Positions 35,510-44,601 of a stretch of 64,000 bases of DNA are shown here, in pieces. Position 1 is the stretch's first letter, and each line of letters starts with the position of its first letter. Position numbers and translations under genes: made by a program. The DNA is taken from the NCBI RefSeq assembly GCF_002008315.2, contig NZ_MVDG02000001.1, forward strand, positions 620,001 to 684,000, written 5' to 3'. The notes under the pieces were generated by a model, which did not search any database, had not been told where the DNA came from, and saw nothing but the letters and a program-made list of their open reading frames with translations. This DNA comes from Arthrobacter sp. KBS0703 (lineage in GTDB: Bacteria; Actinomycetota; Actinomycetes; Actinomycetales; Micrococcaceae).

Positions 35510-38500
35510 CTAGAGCGTGATGCGCTTGTTGTCATGAATGGTGGCGAGCAGAGTCGTGCGGAGCTGGTCCAGGTAGCCGTCGATGTCGGCCTCTGTTTCG
35601 AGCACCTGACCAGCGCCGGGCAGCACCAGTTTCTTGATCGAAACGCTCTGCTTGGCCGGGGCACGCAGCGGTGCCGGCTCGGAACTCGCGTCGCTTCCGG
35701 GGATTGGCCGATCCGACACCAGAGAAACTCGTGCCGCGTCCAGCTCATCGAGAATCTGCGGGTAGATAGAGTCTGCGAACTGCGAGGCGAGATTCTTGAT
35801 CGCGGGGATCTGTGTCTCGTGCTGGACTCGGTAGAGCACGCCCTGGGCCCTGCGTGTGACCGCCTGCTGTGCGGCCTCGGTCGCATCACTGTATGCCTGG
35901 CTGGCGGGCACCTGATCCCAGCGGGCCTTGATGTCCGCCGTGGCGGCCGCGCGGTGCGCCTCGATCACGTCCCTGAGCTGGTCCTGCAAGGCCTTGACTG
36001 CAGCCCCTAGTTGGGTTGTCTTGTTGCCCCGGAAGATCTGTGGGTCGTCAAGGGCGAATGCAATCGCGTCGGTGGCTTCGGCGGGAAGGTAGGTGATGTT
36101 GGACTGATTTGCTTGCATGAATGCCGCGGCGGTGTCGTAGATGCCGCGCTGGGCGCCGTGCAGGAACGCCTTGATCGGGTCGATCACATTGTCTTTCGCG
36201 TCGAGTAGATCGTCGGCGTCGGCAAAGTCGGTGACGAACCACTCGGCCTTGTTGCCGGACAGTTCGTCGAGTATCCGGATCGGCTCGTCGAGCTGGTCAA
36301 TGAATGGGTAGCGGGACCCGGTGCGCAGCGCTTTCAATTCAGCAAGTTTCGCGTCCAGATGCTCCTTGCCGACGCGGGCAAGCTCCAGCGGATCCTTGGT
36401 GATCGCCCCGTCGTCGGTGAACTCGATGACGAACTTCCGGAATGCACCCACCACCTTCGAATCAAACACCCGCTGGAGGCCGATGACCATGTTCGGGTAG
36501 CTCTGGGTGTTGCGCAGCGCCGGGGCTATCTCGGTGCGCGCGAGCACCTTGCCGTTGAGCTGGATCTCGACCTTTGATCCACCGGCGAGGTAGCCCACCA
36601 CGGCCGCGATCGACCACTGGTCCCAGCCGTACGGTTTGGTCGTGTACTTCTCGAGAAGGTGCTTCATCGTCACCTGCACGTGGCGCTTACCGCTCATCTC
36701 CAGGTGCGCGAGGACATCATCACCGGGTACTGCCAGGATGCTTGCGGTCTCCCCGAACAGGCCACCCTCAGGCGGGTTCACGAACGTGGACAGCTGCTGC
36801 TCAGTGAAGCTCATGCCACCCAGCAGAGTGAGATTCGTGTAGGTCGCCGCGATGACCTTCTGGAAGCCGTCGTTTATCCGAGTCACCGCGTCAGCCGAGG
36901 TGACATCAAGGATGCCCGCGTTGTGAATCAGGGTCGAACGGCCCACGGCGGTGCGCAGTCGTTCGACGATCTCCTTCTCCCGCTCGGCGTTCTGGGTGCC
37001 TTTGGTTTGCAGGATCGTCTGCTCGATCGCGGTACGGCTGGCTCCTTGGGCGCGCTTGACGTACTTCTCGGTCTTCAGCAGGAGCCGCAGGTCGGCGAGG
37101 ATCCTGTCAGTCTCGGGAGCAAGCACAACGCACAGTTCATCGAGGCCGGCGCTGTGGGCCTTGATCTGCTCCAGGCTGAACTCGGTCTCGGGGCTGATGA
37201 AGTGCAGGGCGAGTTCGTGCTGCTTGCTCATCGCCTGCCCGTCGAGTTTGAACCCGACCGGGAAGTTCTGGCCGTTCTTGCTGTAGAGGACCTTGGTCGT
37301 CTTGATGATCGAGCCGGTGAGCAGGTCGGAGAGCTTCTTGGAGACCTCGGAGCTGTCGATGTCGACGTTCTTGATCTCCTGCTCGATCTTCTGCTCTTCG
37401 TTGGTGAGGTAGTCGTAGGCATCGCCGCTGCGCTGGATGTAGGTCTGCGCTTCCAGAGCGGCCAGGGCCTCAATGACGTCCTTTCCGAGCTGCGTGAGGT
37501 CGGTGCCGAAATGGTCGTAGACCAGCACGGAGAGGTTGCGCGGCGTCGCCTTGAACGTATCCACGTATTTGACGAGGAAGAGGGCTTTGAGGAGGCGAAT
37601 CGCGAGCGGCGGCAGCGAGGGGCTGCGTTCCGCGTCGTTTATTGCGCGCTGGTTGGCGGACTTCAGCGAGGCACGAATGCCTTCAAACATCTGGTCGAAT
37701 GAGGCGAGCTGGCCGAGAGGTTTGTCGGCCAGCGTTCGGGCGACTTCCTGGACGACACCGAGCATGGAGCGCTCACCGACCGAGCTGTTGCGACCCTCGA
37801 AGATGTTGTGGTCGCTAATGCCCTCGATCGCGGACTGAAACAGCGGAAACTGATAGCTCACGAACGGATAGGTGCCGACGAAGTGGGTCTCGTCACGGTA
37901 GTTCGGGTAGTGGCGGCCCTCGACGAAGTCGAAGAGGGTCTTGAAGTTCGCGTGCTGACTCGCGTAGATCGCCGCCAGATCAGCTTTCGCAGTATCCGTC
38001 TTGTCGAGCAGACGCTTACGGATGACCTCTTCAACGTCCTGGCTGGTGAGCTTGAGCCGGTTCGTGAAACGGGCCTGAATCTTGGAAAAATCGTTGGCCT
38101 GCGACTTCGTGCGGTCACCGCCGACCTTCTCCATGTCTTCCTGCGAGGTGACGAAGATCCATGCCCTCCCCTTGCACTTGGTCGCCAGGGATTCGGCGAT
38201 GGTCTGGAGATTCAGCATCAGCTGGGTGTTCGTGCCGATGAATTGGCCGACCTCGTCGACGAAAAAGTTCAGGCGGAACCCGTCGGGCTGCTGGTCCAAC
38301 CAGGCTGCGACCTCGTCGGCGAAGTCCTCGATCGAAACCGAATAGCTGGTGCTGTATTGGCGGATGATGCCGGGACTCTCGGTGCCGTTGACCTCGGCGA
38401 AGGCCTGATCGATGTGCCCGGCTTCGAGCGCAGCCTGCTCGCGTCCCTGGGTCCACGGAATACCGGCGATCCGTTCGAATGCGGACTTGAAATCGTTGTA

Positions 38501-39040
38501 CTGCCCGCGGCTGTCGAGGTCGCGTTCGAAGCGGGCAATATGGCCCTGGTTGCCGTAGTACCCGCGGGACTCGTCGAATATCTTCACGAACACCTTGAGG
38601 AGGGCGTCATTCTGATCCTTCGAGATCAGCGTGGCCTTCTGGTCGATGTTGAACAGCAGGCTCTTCGCGGCGATGCGGTCAGCCTTTTCGATCAGCGCGG
38701 GCAGGAACTCGTCGTCTGCCTTGGCACGGAAGTGCTCGGAGACCTTGGCGCGCGGGTAGTCGTGGCCATCGATGTCGCCGAGGAGGTGCGCGAGCATCTT
38801 CAGCAAGTGTGACTTACCGGAGCCGAAGAAGCCCGAGATCCACACGCCGTTGACCCAGACGCCGTTGGCGTTCGTGTAGTTCGTGTAGGCCTCCAGCACG
38901 TGTTCGAGCCCCTTGGCGGCCTCGTTCGTAAGCACGTACTCCTCGACCTCAGTGGCGAGGTGTGAGGTGTCATCAGCCTTGATGACTCCCTCGATGGGCC
39001 GGCTGATCGGCTTGGCGAAGATTTCGTTGATCGTGGTCAT
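35510..39040 (-). CDS. brxC: BREX ATPase BrxC
   Basis: 1176 residues. Walker A GFFGSGKSHLLK (GSGKS at 73-77), Walker B in FRLNFFVDEVGQFIG, and NTQLMLNLQTIAESLATKCK after it. This is the large P-loop protein BrxC of type 1 BREX (PglY in Pgl systems), a core component of the complex that recognises phage DNA. The C-terminus is long and helical. The start is 3 bp after the brxB stop. Confidence 0.95.
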   Translation of the reverse strand: MTTINEIFAKPISRPIEGVIKADDTSHLATEVEEYVLTNEAAKGLEHVLEAYTNYTNANGVWVNGVWISGFFGSGKSHLLKMLAHLLGDIDGHDYPRAKVSEHFRAKADDEFLPALIEKADRIAAKSLLFNIDQKATLISKDQNDALLKVFVKIFDESRGYYGNQGHIARFERDLDSRGQYNDFKSAFERIAGIPWTQGREQAALEAGHIDQAFAEVNGTESPGIIRQYSTSYSVSIEDFADEVAAWLDQQPDGFRLNFFVDEVGQFIGTNTQLMLNLQTIAESLATKCKGRAWIFVTSQEDMEKVGGDRTKSQANDFSKIQARFTNRLKLTSQDVEEVIRKRLLDKTDTAKADLAAIYASQHANFKTLFDFVEGRHYPNYRDETHFVGTYPFVSYQFPLFQSAIEGISDHNIFEGRNSSVGERSMLGVVQEVARTLADKPLGQLASFDQMFEGIRASLKSANQRAINDAERSPSLPPLAIRLLKALFLVKYVDTFKATPRNLSVLVYDHFGTDLTQLGKDVIEALAALEAQTYIQRSGDAYDYLTNEEQKIEQEIKNVDIDSSEVSKKLSDLLTGSIIKTTKVLYSKNGQNFPVGFKLDGQAMSKQHELALHFISPETEFSLEQIKAHSAGLDELCVVLAPETDRILADLRLLLKTEKYVKRAQGASRTAIEQTILQTKGTQNAEREKEIVERLRTAVGRSTLIHNAGILDVTSADAVTRINDGFQKVIAATYTNLTLLGGMSFTEQQLSTFVNPPEGGLFGETASILAVPGDDVLAHLEMSGKRHVQVTMKHLLEKYTTKPYGWDQWSIAAVVGYLAGGSKVEIQLNGKVLARTEIAPALRNTQSYPNMVIGLQRVFDSKVVGAFRKFVIEFTDDGAITKDPLELARVGKEHLDAKLAELKALRTGSRYPFIDQLDEPIRILDELSGNKAEWFVTDFADADDLLDAKDNVIDPIKAFLHGAQRGIYDTAAAFMQANQSNITYLPAEATDAIAFALDDPQIFRGNKTTQLGAAVKALQDQLRDVIEAHRAAATADIKARWDQVPASQAYSDATEAAQQAVTRRAQGVLYRVQHETQIPAIKNLASQFADSIYPQILDELDAARVSLVSDRPIPGSDASSEPAPLRAPAKQSVSIKKLVLPGAGQVLETEADIDGYLDQLRTTLLATIHDNKRITL

Positions 39041-39043
39041 CGC

Positions 39044-39652
39044 TTATGCTTCCTGTTCCAGAATGTCCTTGGCGCGGTAGTAGCTGTCGCGTGCGCTCAG
39101 GTTCAGCGCCCGCAGCTGGTGACCACTGGCCTTGGTGAATTCGTACGTCCCCGGGAACCATGCCAGCATCGGACGGCCCGTCACGACGCTCTGCAGGTTC
39201 TCCAACACCGTGTGGGTGCGAATGAAGGGGAACACCTCGCCGATGCCTGCGAGGAAGACCATGTCGCTCGGCTCTAGTTCGAGACGGTCGCGGATCGCGG
39301 GCGCGAGGTGATCGTGCGGGTCCAGCATTCCCTGCAGCGTCTCGCGGAAGTCGGCCTTGTTCATGTCCGGTTCCAGCGCCAAGAGGCGATTCCACACGCC
39401 ACGCTCTCTGAGGAGCTGCACGGCAAGGTCGTAGAGGTTGATCTCCAGGACGTTCAATCCGTCGTCACTGCGGAGTTTCGTGATGACGCGGTCGCGGAGC
39501 CCGTCGACTTCGCGTGCCCACGCGGGCGGGTAGTGATAGATGAAGAATGGCACCTCCTTGGAGAGGCCCTCCATCTTCAAGAACCGCGTACTGCGCAGCA
39601 CTTCGTAGACGTGCTTTTCATCGCTTGTGAGGCTTCGCTTGGTCATGCTCAT
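39044..39652 (-). CDS. brxB: BREX protein BrxB (DUF1788)
   Basis: 202 residues, of the length and context of BrxB. Recognisable stretches are PFFIYHYPPAWAREVDGLRD and VFPFIRTHTVLENLQ, followed by PMLAWFPGTYEF. BrxB is a conserved type 1 BREX core protein without a known enzymatic motif and probably structural. The start overlaps brxA by four bases (ATGA), so the two are coupled. Confidence 0.93.
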   Translation of the reverse strand: MSMTKRSLTSDEKHVYEVLRSTRFLKMEGLSKEVPFFIYHYPPAWAREVDGLRDRVITKLRSDDGLNVLEINLYDLAVQLLRERGVWNRLLALEPDMNKADFRETLQGMLDPHDHLAPAIRDRLELEPSDMVFLAGIGEVFPFIRTHTVLENLQSVVTGRPMLAWFPGTYEFTKASGHQLRALNLSARDSYYRAKDILEQEA

Positions 39653-40272
39653 CGCGTCGCCTCCATGGGCAGGGTGGTGGGGAAGAATCGGATGTCGCTC
39701 GGGCCGCGTGCAGCAAGGGCTTCGTGGACTCGCGCTGAGAGCACCCCCGGAACGATGGCGCCTTCTTCGCTGCGGAGGCCCGCTTCATGCAGCATCCGGA
39801 AGATGCTCTGTCGGAGTTTGGCGCGCGTCGAGGGCTTCAACTCGTCAAGCTCGGCGTGCCACAAGCTTTTGCCCGTCATGAACCGCTCAAAATCTTCGGT
39901 GCTGAGCGTCGGGGTCATCAGGAGGAACCGTTCGCGAACGACCTCTTCCGCGAAGTCACCAATCAGCTTGTAACGACGGCATGCAGCGGCCCACATCAAG
40001 TGACAGCGCTCGGTGAGACTCGACTTTGTGAGGAGTTCAAGTTCCGAATCATCGAAGACGCCCAGCCGCTGGATCGTTTCCCGCGTCAGGCGAACACTCG
40101 ACGAAATCGTACGCGCCTGCAGCAGGTTCTGTTCAGTGACTGCCTGACGTACCGCTACCCAGTCGCGCGAGCGTAGATACTCGGCGACGATCACGTCTGC
40201 CTCGCGCACCAGGAGCCCACCGCTGGTGAACGACAGTGCATAGCGATCGTGTGAGTGGATGCTTGTGGTCAC
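39649..40272 (-). CDS. brxA: BREX protein BrxA (DUF1819)
   Basis: 207 residues from GTG 40272, with a strong AAAGGAGGT 5 bp upstream. The DUF1819 pattern is visible in LSFTSGGLLVREADVIVAEYL at the start and LMWAAACRRYKLIGDFAEEVV in the middle. BrxA is a small DNA-binding-like core protein of type 1 BREX. First core gene of the operon, 87 bp after the HTH gene. Confidence 0.93.
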   Translation of the reverse strand: MTTSIHSHDRYALSFTSGGLLVREADVIVAEYLRSRDWVAVRQAVTEQNLLQARTISSSVRLTRETIQRLGVFDDSELELLTKSSLTERCHLMWAAACRRYKLIGDFAEEVVRERFLLMTPTLSTEDFERFMTGKSLWHAELDELKPSTRAKLRQSIFRMLHEAGLRSEEGAIVPGVLSARVHEALAARGPSDIRFFPTTLPMEATR

Positions 40273-40359
40273 GGTGACCTCCTTTCGGGAATTGGGCAGT
40301 TGGTTAGGTGCATGTGCTGACCCGCATTTGTGTCGAGGCAGTTTGAAGGGGACAACTGA

Positions 40360-40554
40360 TCAGTGGGGACTGAGTCCCGAGGCATCGGCGCCACCGCCGC
40401 GGACCCAGTCGTCGATCTCGCTGGCTTGGAACTTCCAAAGGCGCCCGATCTTGTGCCCGGGCATGCCTTTGTCGGCGATCCAGGAATAGACAGTGTCCTT
40501 CGTGATGCCAAGATGAACAGCGATGTCGTCAGCAGAGAGCCAAGGCTCGGGCAT
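40360..40554 (-). CDS. Excisionase-type HTH protein leading the BREX operon
   Basis: 64 residues forming one MerR/excisionase-type helix-turn-helix: WLSADDIAVHLGITKDTVYS, then PGHKIGRLWKFQASEIDDWV. GAGAGGA lies 7 bp ahead of ATG 40554. On the same strand and 87 bp before brxA, it is probably co-transcribed and may regulate the operon. It is not the WYL-type BrxR known from other BREX loci. Direct GTCAAA repeats upstream (about 40,618-40,635) could be its site. Confidence 0.8.
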   Translation of the reverse strand: MPEPWLSADDIAVHLGITKDTVYSWIADKGMPGHKIGRLWKFQASEIDDWVRGGGADASGLSPH

Positions 40555-41109
40555 GTGGGTCCTCTCCGTGCTGTTGCGGCCTCATGGACCTGCGCCCCTG
40601 ATACTACCCGACAGTGCCTTTTTGACCGCGTTTGACAGGGTATGGCCCTTGGATGAGCCGGTTCGTGTTAGCCCTCATACGCAGAGCGGCCGTTATAGGT
40701 GAGCCCCGGAAGGTTTCAAGGTGGCAGAGGTTAGATACCGGCCCAGAACGTGCGGGCCCAAGCCAAAACCGGTCTCGACGACGAGACTGTCTGTCGCGTC
40801 GTCTGACGGGCACCAAAGCGTGCCATAAGGGTCCTCCGGCCTAAAGCGGGGGGTACCCGTGGCCCAGAGTGACCTCCGGCTCGCCATGCAGTGTCGGGGC
40901 CAACTGTCCGCCGCAGTGGTGCCGGTCGGCCGGCGGTTGATAACTGAGCTCATGGATGACTCCTTTCTCTACCGGCAATGTGTGCGGCACCGCGGCCAGG
41001 GCGAGTCAGTGAAGCCCGGTTCTGGTCCTGGCAGGGCCAGCGATATACGGTGAGCCCAGGGCAGACGCTCGACACCGGATGAGCGCGTTTTCAGTAAAGG
41101 GGACAGGCA
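40555..41109. other. Intergenic region upstream of the BREX operon
   Basis: No credible gene in either strand. The minus-strand BREX promoter should lie in the first 100 bp. On that strand two GTCAAA copies 10 bp apart are followed by TAGTAT, a possible -10. The remainder to 41109 shows nothing I can name. Confidence 0.4.
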
Positions 41110-41619
41110 ATGGCAGTGGGCAGTGAAAGTAGCGACAGGGACCCAGGCATACACAAAAGAGAGAGTCTGACCCTCAAAGTGCTTCCTCCGATCATCGATC
41201 CGTTGTTCAACGGCGCCGGGAAGCTCAAGTCAGCAACCGAGGCGGGGCTTGTCCTGGCAGCCAAGAAGCTTGCCACTGACGGGGGAGGTGCCCGTATCGC
41301 CAAGCATTGGGGCTGTGTAGCCGACGGTGCAGCAAGGGCATGGTGGGGTAATGGGCCTTTGAAGAACGGCGGACTCGGGATCGCCGGCGGTAACGCCAAG
41401 CTGGACAAGATGGGGACTGTCGTCGCCATCACCTTTGTCGCAACAGTGGTGGCTGCGCCCATAGCGGTGGATCTGATGCAGCTGCGGAGGACGAAGGCGG
41501 GCCCGGCAACGGCCGGATGCGAACGATGCCAGGGGAAGCCGGCAGAGAAGGCGGACGCGGATTTTCCGGCCGCGGATGTGTCTTGCAGCCACTGCAGTGA
41601 CGGCCAGAGCGAAAAATAA
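41110..41619 (+). CDS. Hypothetical protein with one membrane segment
   Basis: 169 residues from ATG 41110 (AAAGGGGACAGG upstream). Mostly soluble, with one hydrophobic stretch (about 102-120, GTVVAITFVATVVAAPIAV) and a C-terminus bearing two CxxC pairs (CERCQG and CSHCSDG), a possible metal site. Unrecognised. A strong terminator follows. Confidence 0.6.
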   Translation: MAVGSESSDRDPGIHKRESLTLKVLPPIIDPLFNGAGKLKSATEAGLVLAAKKLATDGGGARIAKHWGCVADGAARAWWGNGPLKNGGLGIAGGNAKLDKMGTVVAITFVATVVAAPIAVDLMQLRRTKAGPATAGCERCQGKPAEKADADFPAADVSCSHCSDGQSEK

Positions 41620-41625
41620 GCCCAC

Positions 41626-41660
41626 AAAAGAGGGGGTCGGACCTCCGACCCCCCTCTTTC
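41626..41660. terminator. Strong hairpin terminator
   Basis: AAAGAGGGGGTCGGA pairs with TCCGACCCCCCTCTTT across a 2-base loop, 7 bp after the preceding stop and facing the end of the minus-strand gene at 41682. It probably serves both. Confidence 0.85.
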
Positions 41661-41681
41661 CTTTGCGGTAATGGGCTTGTA

Positions 41682-42223
41682 TCAGGGGATGACGGGCAGG
41701 CCCAGGGCCAGTGCGAGGGTGGTGAGTCCGGCTTTGCTCATGCCGACCATGGTGGTGCCAACGCCGAAGATCGCGTACAAGCCGATGGGGACCAGCAGAG
41801 GCCATTCACGCCAGAACCCGGCGTTGCCGAGGACCGGGATGGCGAAGTAGCCGTTGGGCTTCCACATCCAGTTAATGACCGGGATGGCGGCCAGGACCTT
41901 CGGCGGCTTGATCGTAATGGGCCAAGCGAGGTTGCAGCCGCCGGTGGTCATCATGTCGCCCAGGATGTGGACGATGGCGCCGACACCCATGGCGATGGGG
42001 AACCAGCCTTGCTCCTCGGGGGCGAAGAAGGCAATGAAGGCCCCGATGCCAGTCCGACACCCCACGGGGCTTTGCGCATCGCGTCCGGGATGATTTTCAG
42101 GGCTTTGGCGGCGAAGGCGACCAGGAGTTCGGAGAGGATGCCCGCGCCGATGTTCACGGTGCCGAAGTGTTCGGTGGTGATGGTCCAGGGCCCGGCCAGC
42201 CAGGCCACGGCCACCTGTGGCAT
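41682..42223 (-). pseudogene. DUF457/YdjM-like membrane metal-dependent hydrolase, frameshifted and 5'-truncated
   Basis: Residues FGTVNIGAGILSELLVAFAA...DAMRKAPWGVG are in one frame and GIGAFIAFFAPEEQGWFPIA onward in another, with the change near 42,050. The motif GAIVHILGDMMTTGGCNLAWP fits the DUF457 family of membrane metal-dependent hydrolases (H-x-x-x-D). The N-terminal part with the family's first histidines is missing. A single missing base could explain the frame change; the missing start suggests genuine decay. Confidence 0.6.
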
Positions 42224-42303
42224 CGCTGATGACTGGATGGCCCAAGAGCGATTGCTCGGATAGGCTGCCCCCGGCAGCGGTCACCCAGCAAAAGGAGAAC
42301 TGA

Positions 42304-42621
42304 ATGGACATCGACGCTTACCGGGCGGAACTGGCGGCGGCCATGGAGGCCGGCTTCCGGGAGAACATCAACACCGGCGAAGGTTGCCACGGACTTGCCG
42401 ACGCCTACATGGCCACCTTCGGCGAAAGCACGCTGCGCGAGGACATCGGGGCCTGTAAGGAGTACAACCGGTGGGTTGAAATGTCCCTGAACACGGACAC
42501 CTACAGGTCTGCGGGAGAAGTGGCCGCCACCTTCAACTACATCCGGGTCAAAGCAGTGCGGGTCGCCATGAAAGTGGCGCTGAGGCGCGGTGAGACCGAA
42601 GCCCACTGGACCCTGCACTAG
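42304..42621 (+). CDS. Hypothetical soluble protein
   Basis: 105 residues, start fixed by AAAAGGAGAA 5 bp before ATG 42304. Helical and charged (MDIDAYRAELAAAMEAGFRE, VKAVRVAMKVALRRG). No family recognised. Confidence 0.65.
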   Translation: MDIDAYRAELAAAMEAGFRENINTGEGCHGLADAYMATFGESTLREDIGACKEYNRWVEMSLNTDTYRSAGEVAATFNYIRVKAVRVAMKVALRRGETEAHWTLH

Positions 42622-42693
42622 CCCGGAAGCGCCGCTGCCGTAGACACAATGGGTACGACCGCCCTCATTGCGCCTCCCGTGCCCGACACTGGT

Positions 42694-42713
42694 GAGCGCT
42701 TGCGCAAGCGCTC
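42694..42713. other. Perfect 20-bp palindrome
   Basis: GAGCGCTTGCGCAAGCGCTC, flanked by GGT and CACC that extend the symmetry with one offset base. It lies in the 250-bp gap downstream of the hypothetical gene and of the integrase. It could be a shared terminator or a recombinase or regulator site. Confidence 0.7.
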
Positions 42714-42869
42714 CACCGGGCGCCCCTGGCCTGACCTGAGAATCTGCGACTCAGGCCTGCTATTGCGGGGGCAGGTACACGTCATGGTTGCACCACCCCT
42801 GAGGCCGCCCAGTTGGCATGACGGGCTGCATGGGGACGTGAAACAGCGACGAGGTTTCAGGACGTCGCT

Positions 42870-44174
42870 CTACTGTCGCTTGTACATCACGTTCGCGAGA
42901 TACCCGCTGCTGTCCGGAGCCTCCTGACGTTCTCTGAGGTAAGACCGGATGGTCACAGCTGTCCGGCTGTGCCCCAACTGTTGGGCAGCTTGGTCGATTG
43001 TCGCCGTTTCTGCAATGTATGTTCCCACTGAACGCCGGAAAGTATGAGGGGTGACGGTTTCGATCGGGGATGACTGACGGTGTTCCTGTTTCCTCCCGCC
43101 GGGAACATCTTCAGCCGGCAGATCATATGCGACCTGCAGTTCCTCGCGGACTGCACGCCAGCGCCGACGGAAGTTGTGGGGCTGCATCCATTTGCCGCCG
43201 CGAGCCGGAAATATAGCCCCATTGGGATTGGAACGCATCTCCATGGCTCGTCGGGCGCGGAGCATCGCCGCAACTTCCGGGCTGATACGAAGGTCAAGGA
43301 TTTTGTCGCCTGTCTTCAGGTAGTCGTGACGCAGCATGGGCTTGCCTTTCTCCCAACCCACTTTTCCGTTGATCTGCACCCAGTAGGAACTGTCATCCAA
43401 TTCGTCGATCCACACGTCATGCCACCGCAGTGCGAGGAGTTCTGAGATTCTCACCCCCGTGGCCAGGAACAATTCCACGCCATCGGGGATGTCCAGGTTT
43501 TGCGGCGGTCCCGGTCGCTTTGCGTTCATCTGAGCCTCTCCGTGTAGTCGCACGGAGGACAGAACTTTGGCCATGTCCTCTTTTTCGATGATCTGGACTG
43601 GCTTTTTCCTGGGCTTGGGGAGATAGGCCACTTGCCTCACCGGGTTGCCAGGAATGAGACCACGGCCGGCGCACCACTCCATGATGTTAGAAAGAACAGC
43701 CCGGTTATGTTCTGCTTTTGCGTAGTAACGGCCTCCGCTGACGATGCCGTGCAGAAAGTCTGCGCAGGCTTTGATGTCAACGTCAGTCAGCTTCAAGGCC
43801 CCGAGAGATGGCACGATGTCAGCCCTTGCCATACGTACGTACTCATACGCAGTGCTAACCCGCAGCGCTTTGCCGCCTTCCTCGATATATGAGATCCAGC
43901 TCTCAACAACTTCAGCGAAGAGTACCTCCGGCTCACGTCCCGGCGTCCTGTTGAGTTCCGCCGAGTGCTTCGCGGCGTCCTCTGCAGCCAGCGTTTGAAA
44001 GGCGGCGAGAAGGGCGTCCTCGGCCTTGCGTGCAGTGGTGCCGGTGCGAAAGCGCTGAAGGAGCTTCCCGTCCATAGTCTTGTATCGTCCGTTGGCCTTG
44101 TAGCTGCCGTCCGGCTGTCTCTTGGCGGGTGGAATTTTTCCCCATGACCCCGGTCGGGTCTCATGATTGGCCAC
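42870..44174 (-). CDS. int: Tyrosine integrase of the island
   Basis: 434 residues from GTG 44174, which overlaps the stop of the excisionase gene (TAGTG). N-terminal Arm-type domain, SAM-like core-binding domain (about 75-175), catalytic domain with Arg in TGVRISELLALRW (about 241), HTFRRS (about 374-379), GHSRTAVT (His about 401) and the nucleophile in IRSYLRER (Tyr about 410). The complete R-H-x-x-R-H-Y set suggests activity. It lies beside the displaced tRNA-Ala end, so it presumably integrates there. Confidence 0.93.
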   Translation of the reverse strand: MANHETRPGSWGKIPPAKRQPDGSYKANGRYKTMDGKLLQRFRTGTTARKAEDALLAAFQTLAAEDAAKHSAELNRTPGREPEVLFAEVVESWISYIEEGGKALRVSTAYEYVRMARADIVPSLGALKLTDVDIKACADFLHGIVSGGRYYAKAEHNRAVLSNIMEWCAGRGLIPGNPVRQVAYLPKPRKKPVQIIEKEDMAKVLSSVRLHGEAQMNAKRPGPPQNLDIPDGVELFLATGVRISELLALRWHDVWIDELDDSSYWVQINGKVGWEKGKPMLRHDYLKTGDKILDLRISPEVAAMLRARRAMEMRSNPNGAIFPARGGKWMQPHNFRRRWRAVREELQVAYDLPAEDVPGGRKQEHRQSSPIETVTPHTFRRSVGTYIAETATIDQAAQQLGHSRTAVTIRSYLRERQEAPDSSGYLANVMYKRQ

Positions 44175-44404
44175 TATGCTGCCCTCGGCATCACTCGCTG
44201 GGCAGCCAGCCATTCAGCCAGATCCTCGATCGCGTAGACGACGGCGCCGTCCAGTTGACGATAGTAGGGCGGTCCCTTCCGCTGGGCCGCCCAATTGGCC
44301 AAGGTCCCGGGAGAGCGGCGCAAATATGCCGCCGCTTCTTCTCGTGTCATCAATTCCGACGGCATCCATGAAGGGCCGTTTGCTATTCCGTCTGCTGTGT
44401 TCAC
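44174..44404 (-). CDS. xis: Excisionase/HTH protein
   Basis: 76 residues from GTG 44404 (AGGA 6 bp upstream). Helix-turn-helix LMTREEAAAYLRRSPGTLAN, then PPYYRQLDGAVVYAIEDLAEW: the excisionase/MerR-like pattern. It is translationally coupled to the integrase. It probably directs excision and binds the repeats upstream. Confidence 0.85.
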   Translation of the reverse strand: MNTADGIANGPSWMPSELMTREEAAAYLRRSPGTLANWAAQRKGPPYYRQLDGAVVYAIEDLAEWLAAQRVMPRAA

Positions 44405-44461
44405 AGAGAGTCCTATGCGCCTCGATGGCCGAGAGCGGTCACTTTGCGCAGGACCGGGGGA

Positions 44462-44586
44462 ATAACACTTTGCATAACACTTTGGGCGTGAACGAGCGTG
44501 AATCGGATGTGACCGAGCGTGAGGCAACGTGAGCTTGATTCCGCGTAACGGCGCGCTATAGAACTCTTTCGTGAGCAAGCGTGAAC
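44462..44586. repeat. Direct repeats between xis and the attachment site
   Basis: ATAACACTTTG occurs at 44462 and again 12 bp on at 44474. RGCGTGA occurs at about 44484, 44494, 44515 and 44577 (as GGCGTGA, GAGCGTGA, GAGCGTGA and AAGCGTGA). They lie between the excisionase start and the tRNA core, where integrase arm sites and excisionase sites are expected. Confidence 0.65.
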
Positions 44587-44601
44587 TCACGTTATCCACA
44601 G

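Noticed and set aside
32038..35889. Longer pglX start at 35889
   Set aside because: The extra 131 codons are Arg/Ser-rich and antisense-like over brxC; ATG 35496 opens the recognised protein.
37808..38812. Long plus-strand frame opposite brxC (also 30743-31741 opposite pglZ)
   Set aside because: Antisense to well-supported BREX genes; composition follows the third-position GC bias of the true strand.
40693..40953. Minus-strand frame of 86 codons upstream of the BREX operon
   Set aside because: No ribosome site and a composition lacking typical codon bias; left as intergenic.
42870..42890. Integrase C-terminus ends VMYKRQ, resembling adapter-derived MYKRQ
   Set aside because: The DNA reads ATGTACAAGCGACAG rather than the mosaic end ATGTGTATAAGAGACAG, so it is native sequence.
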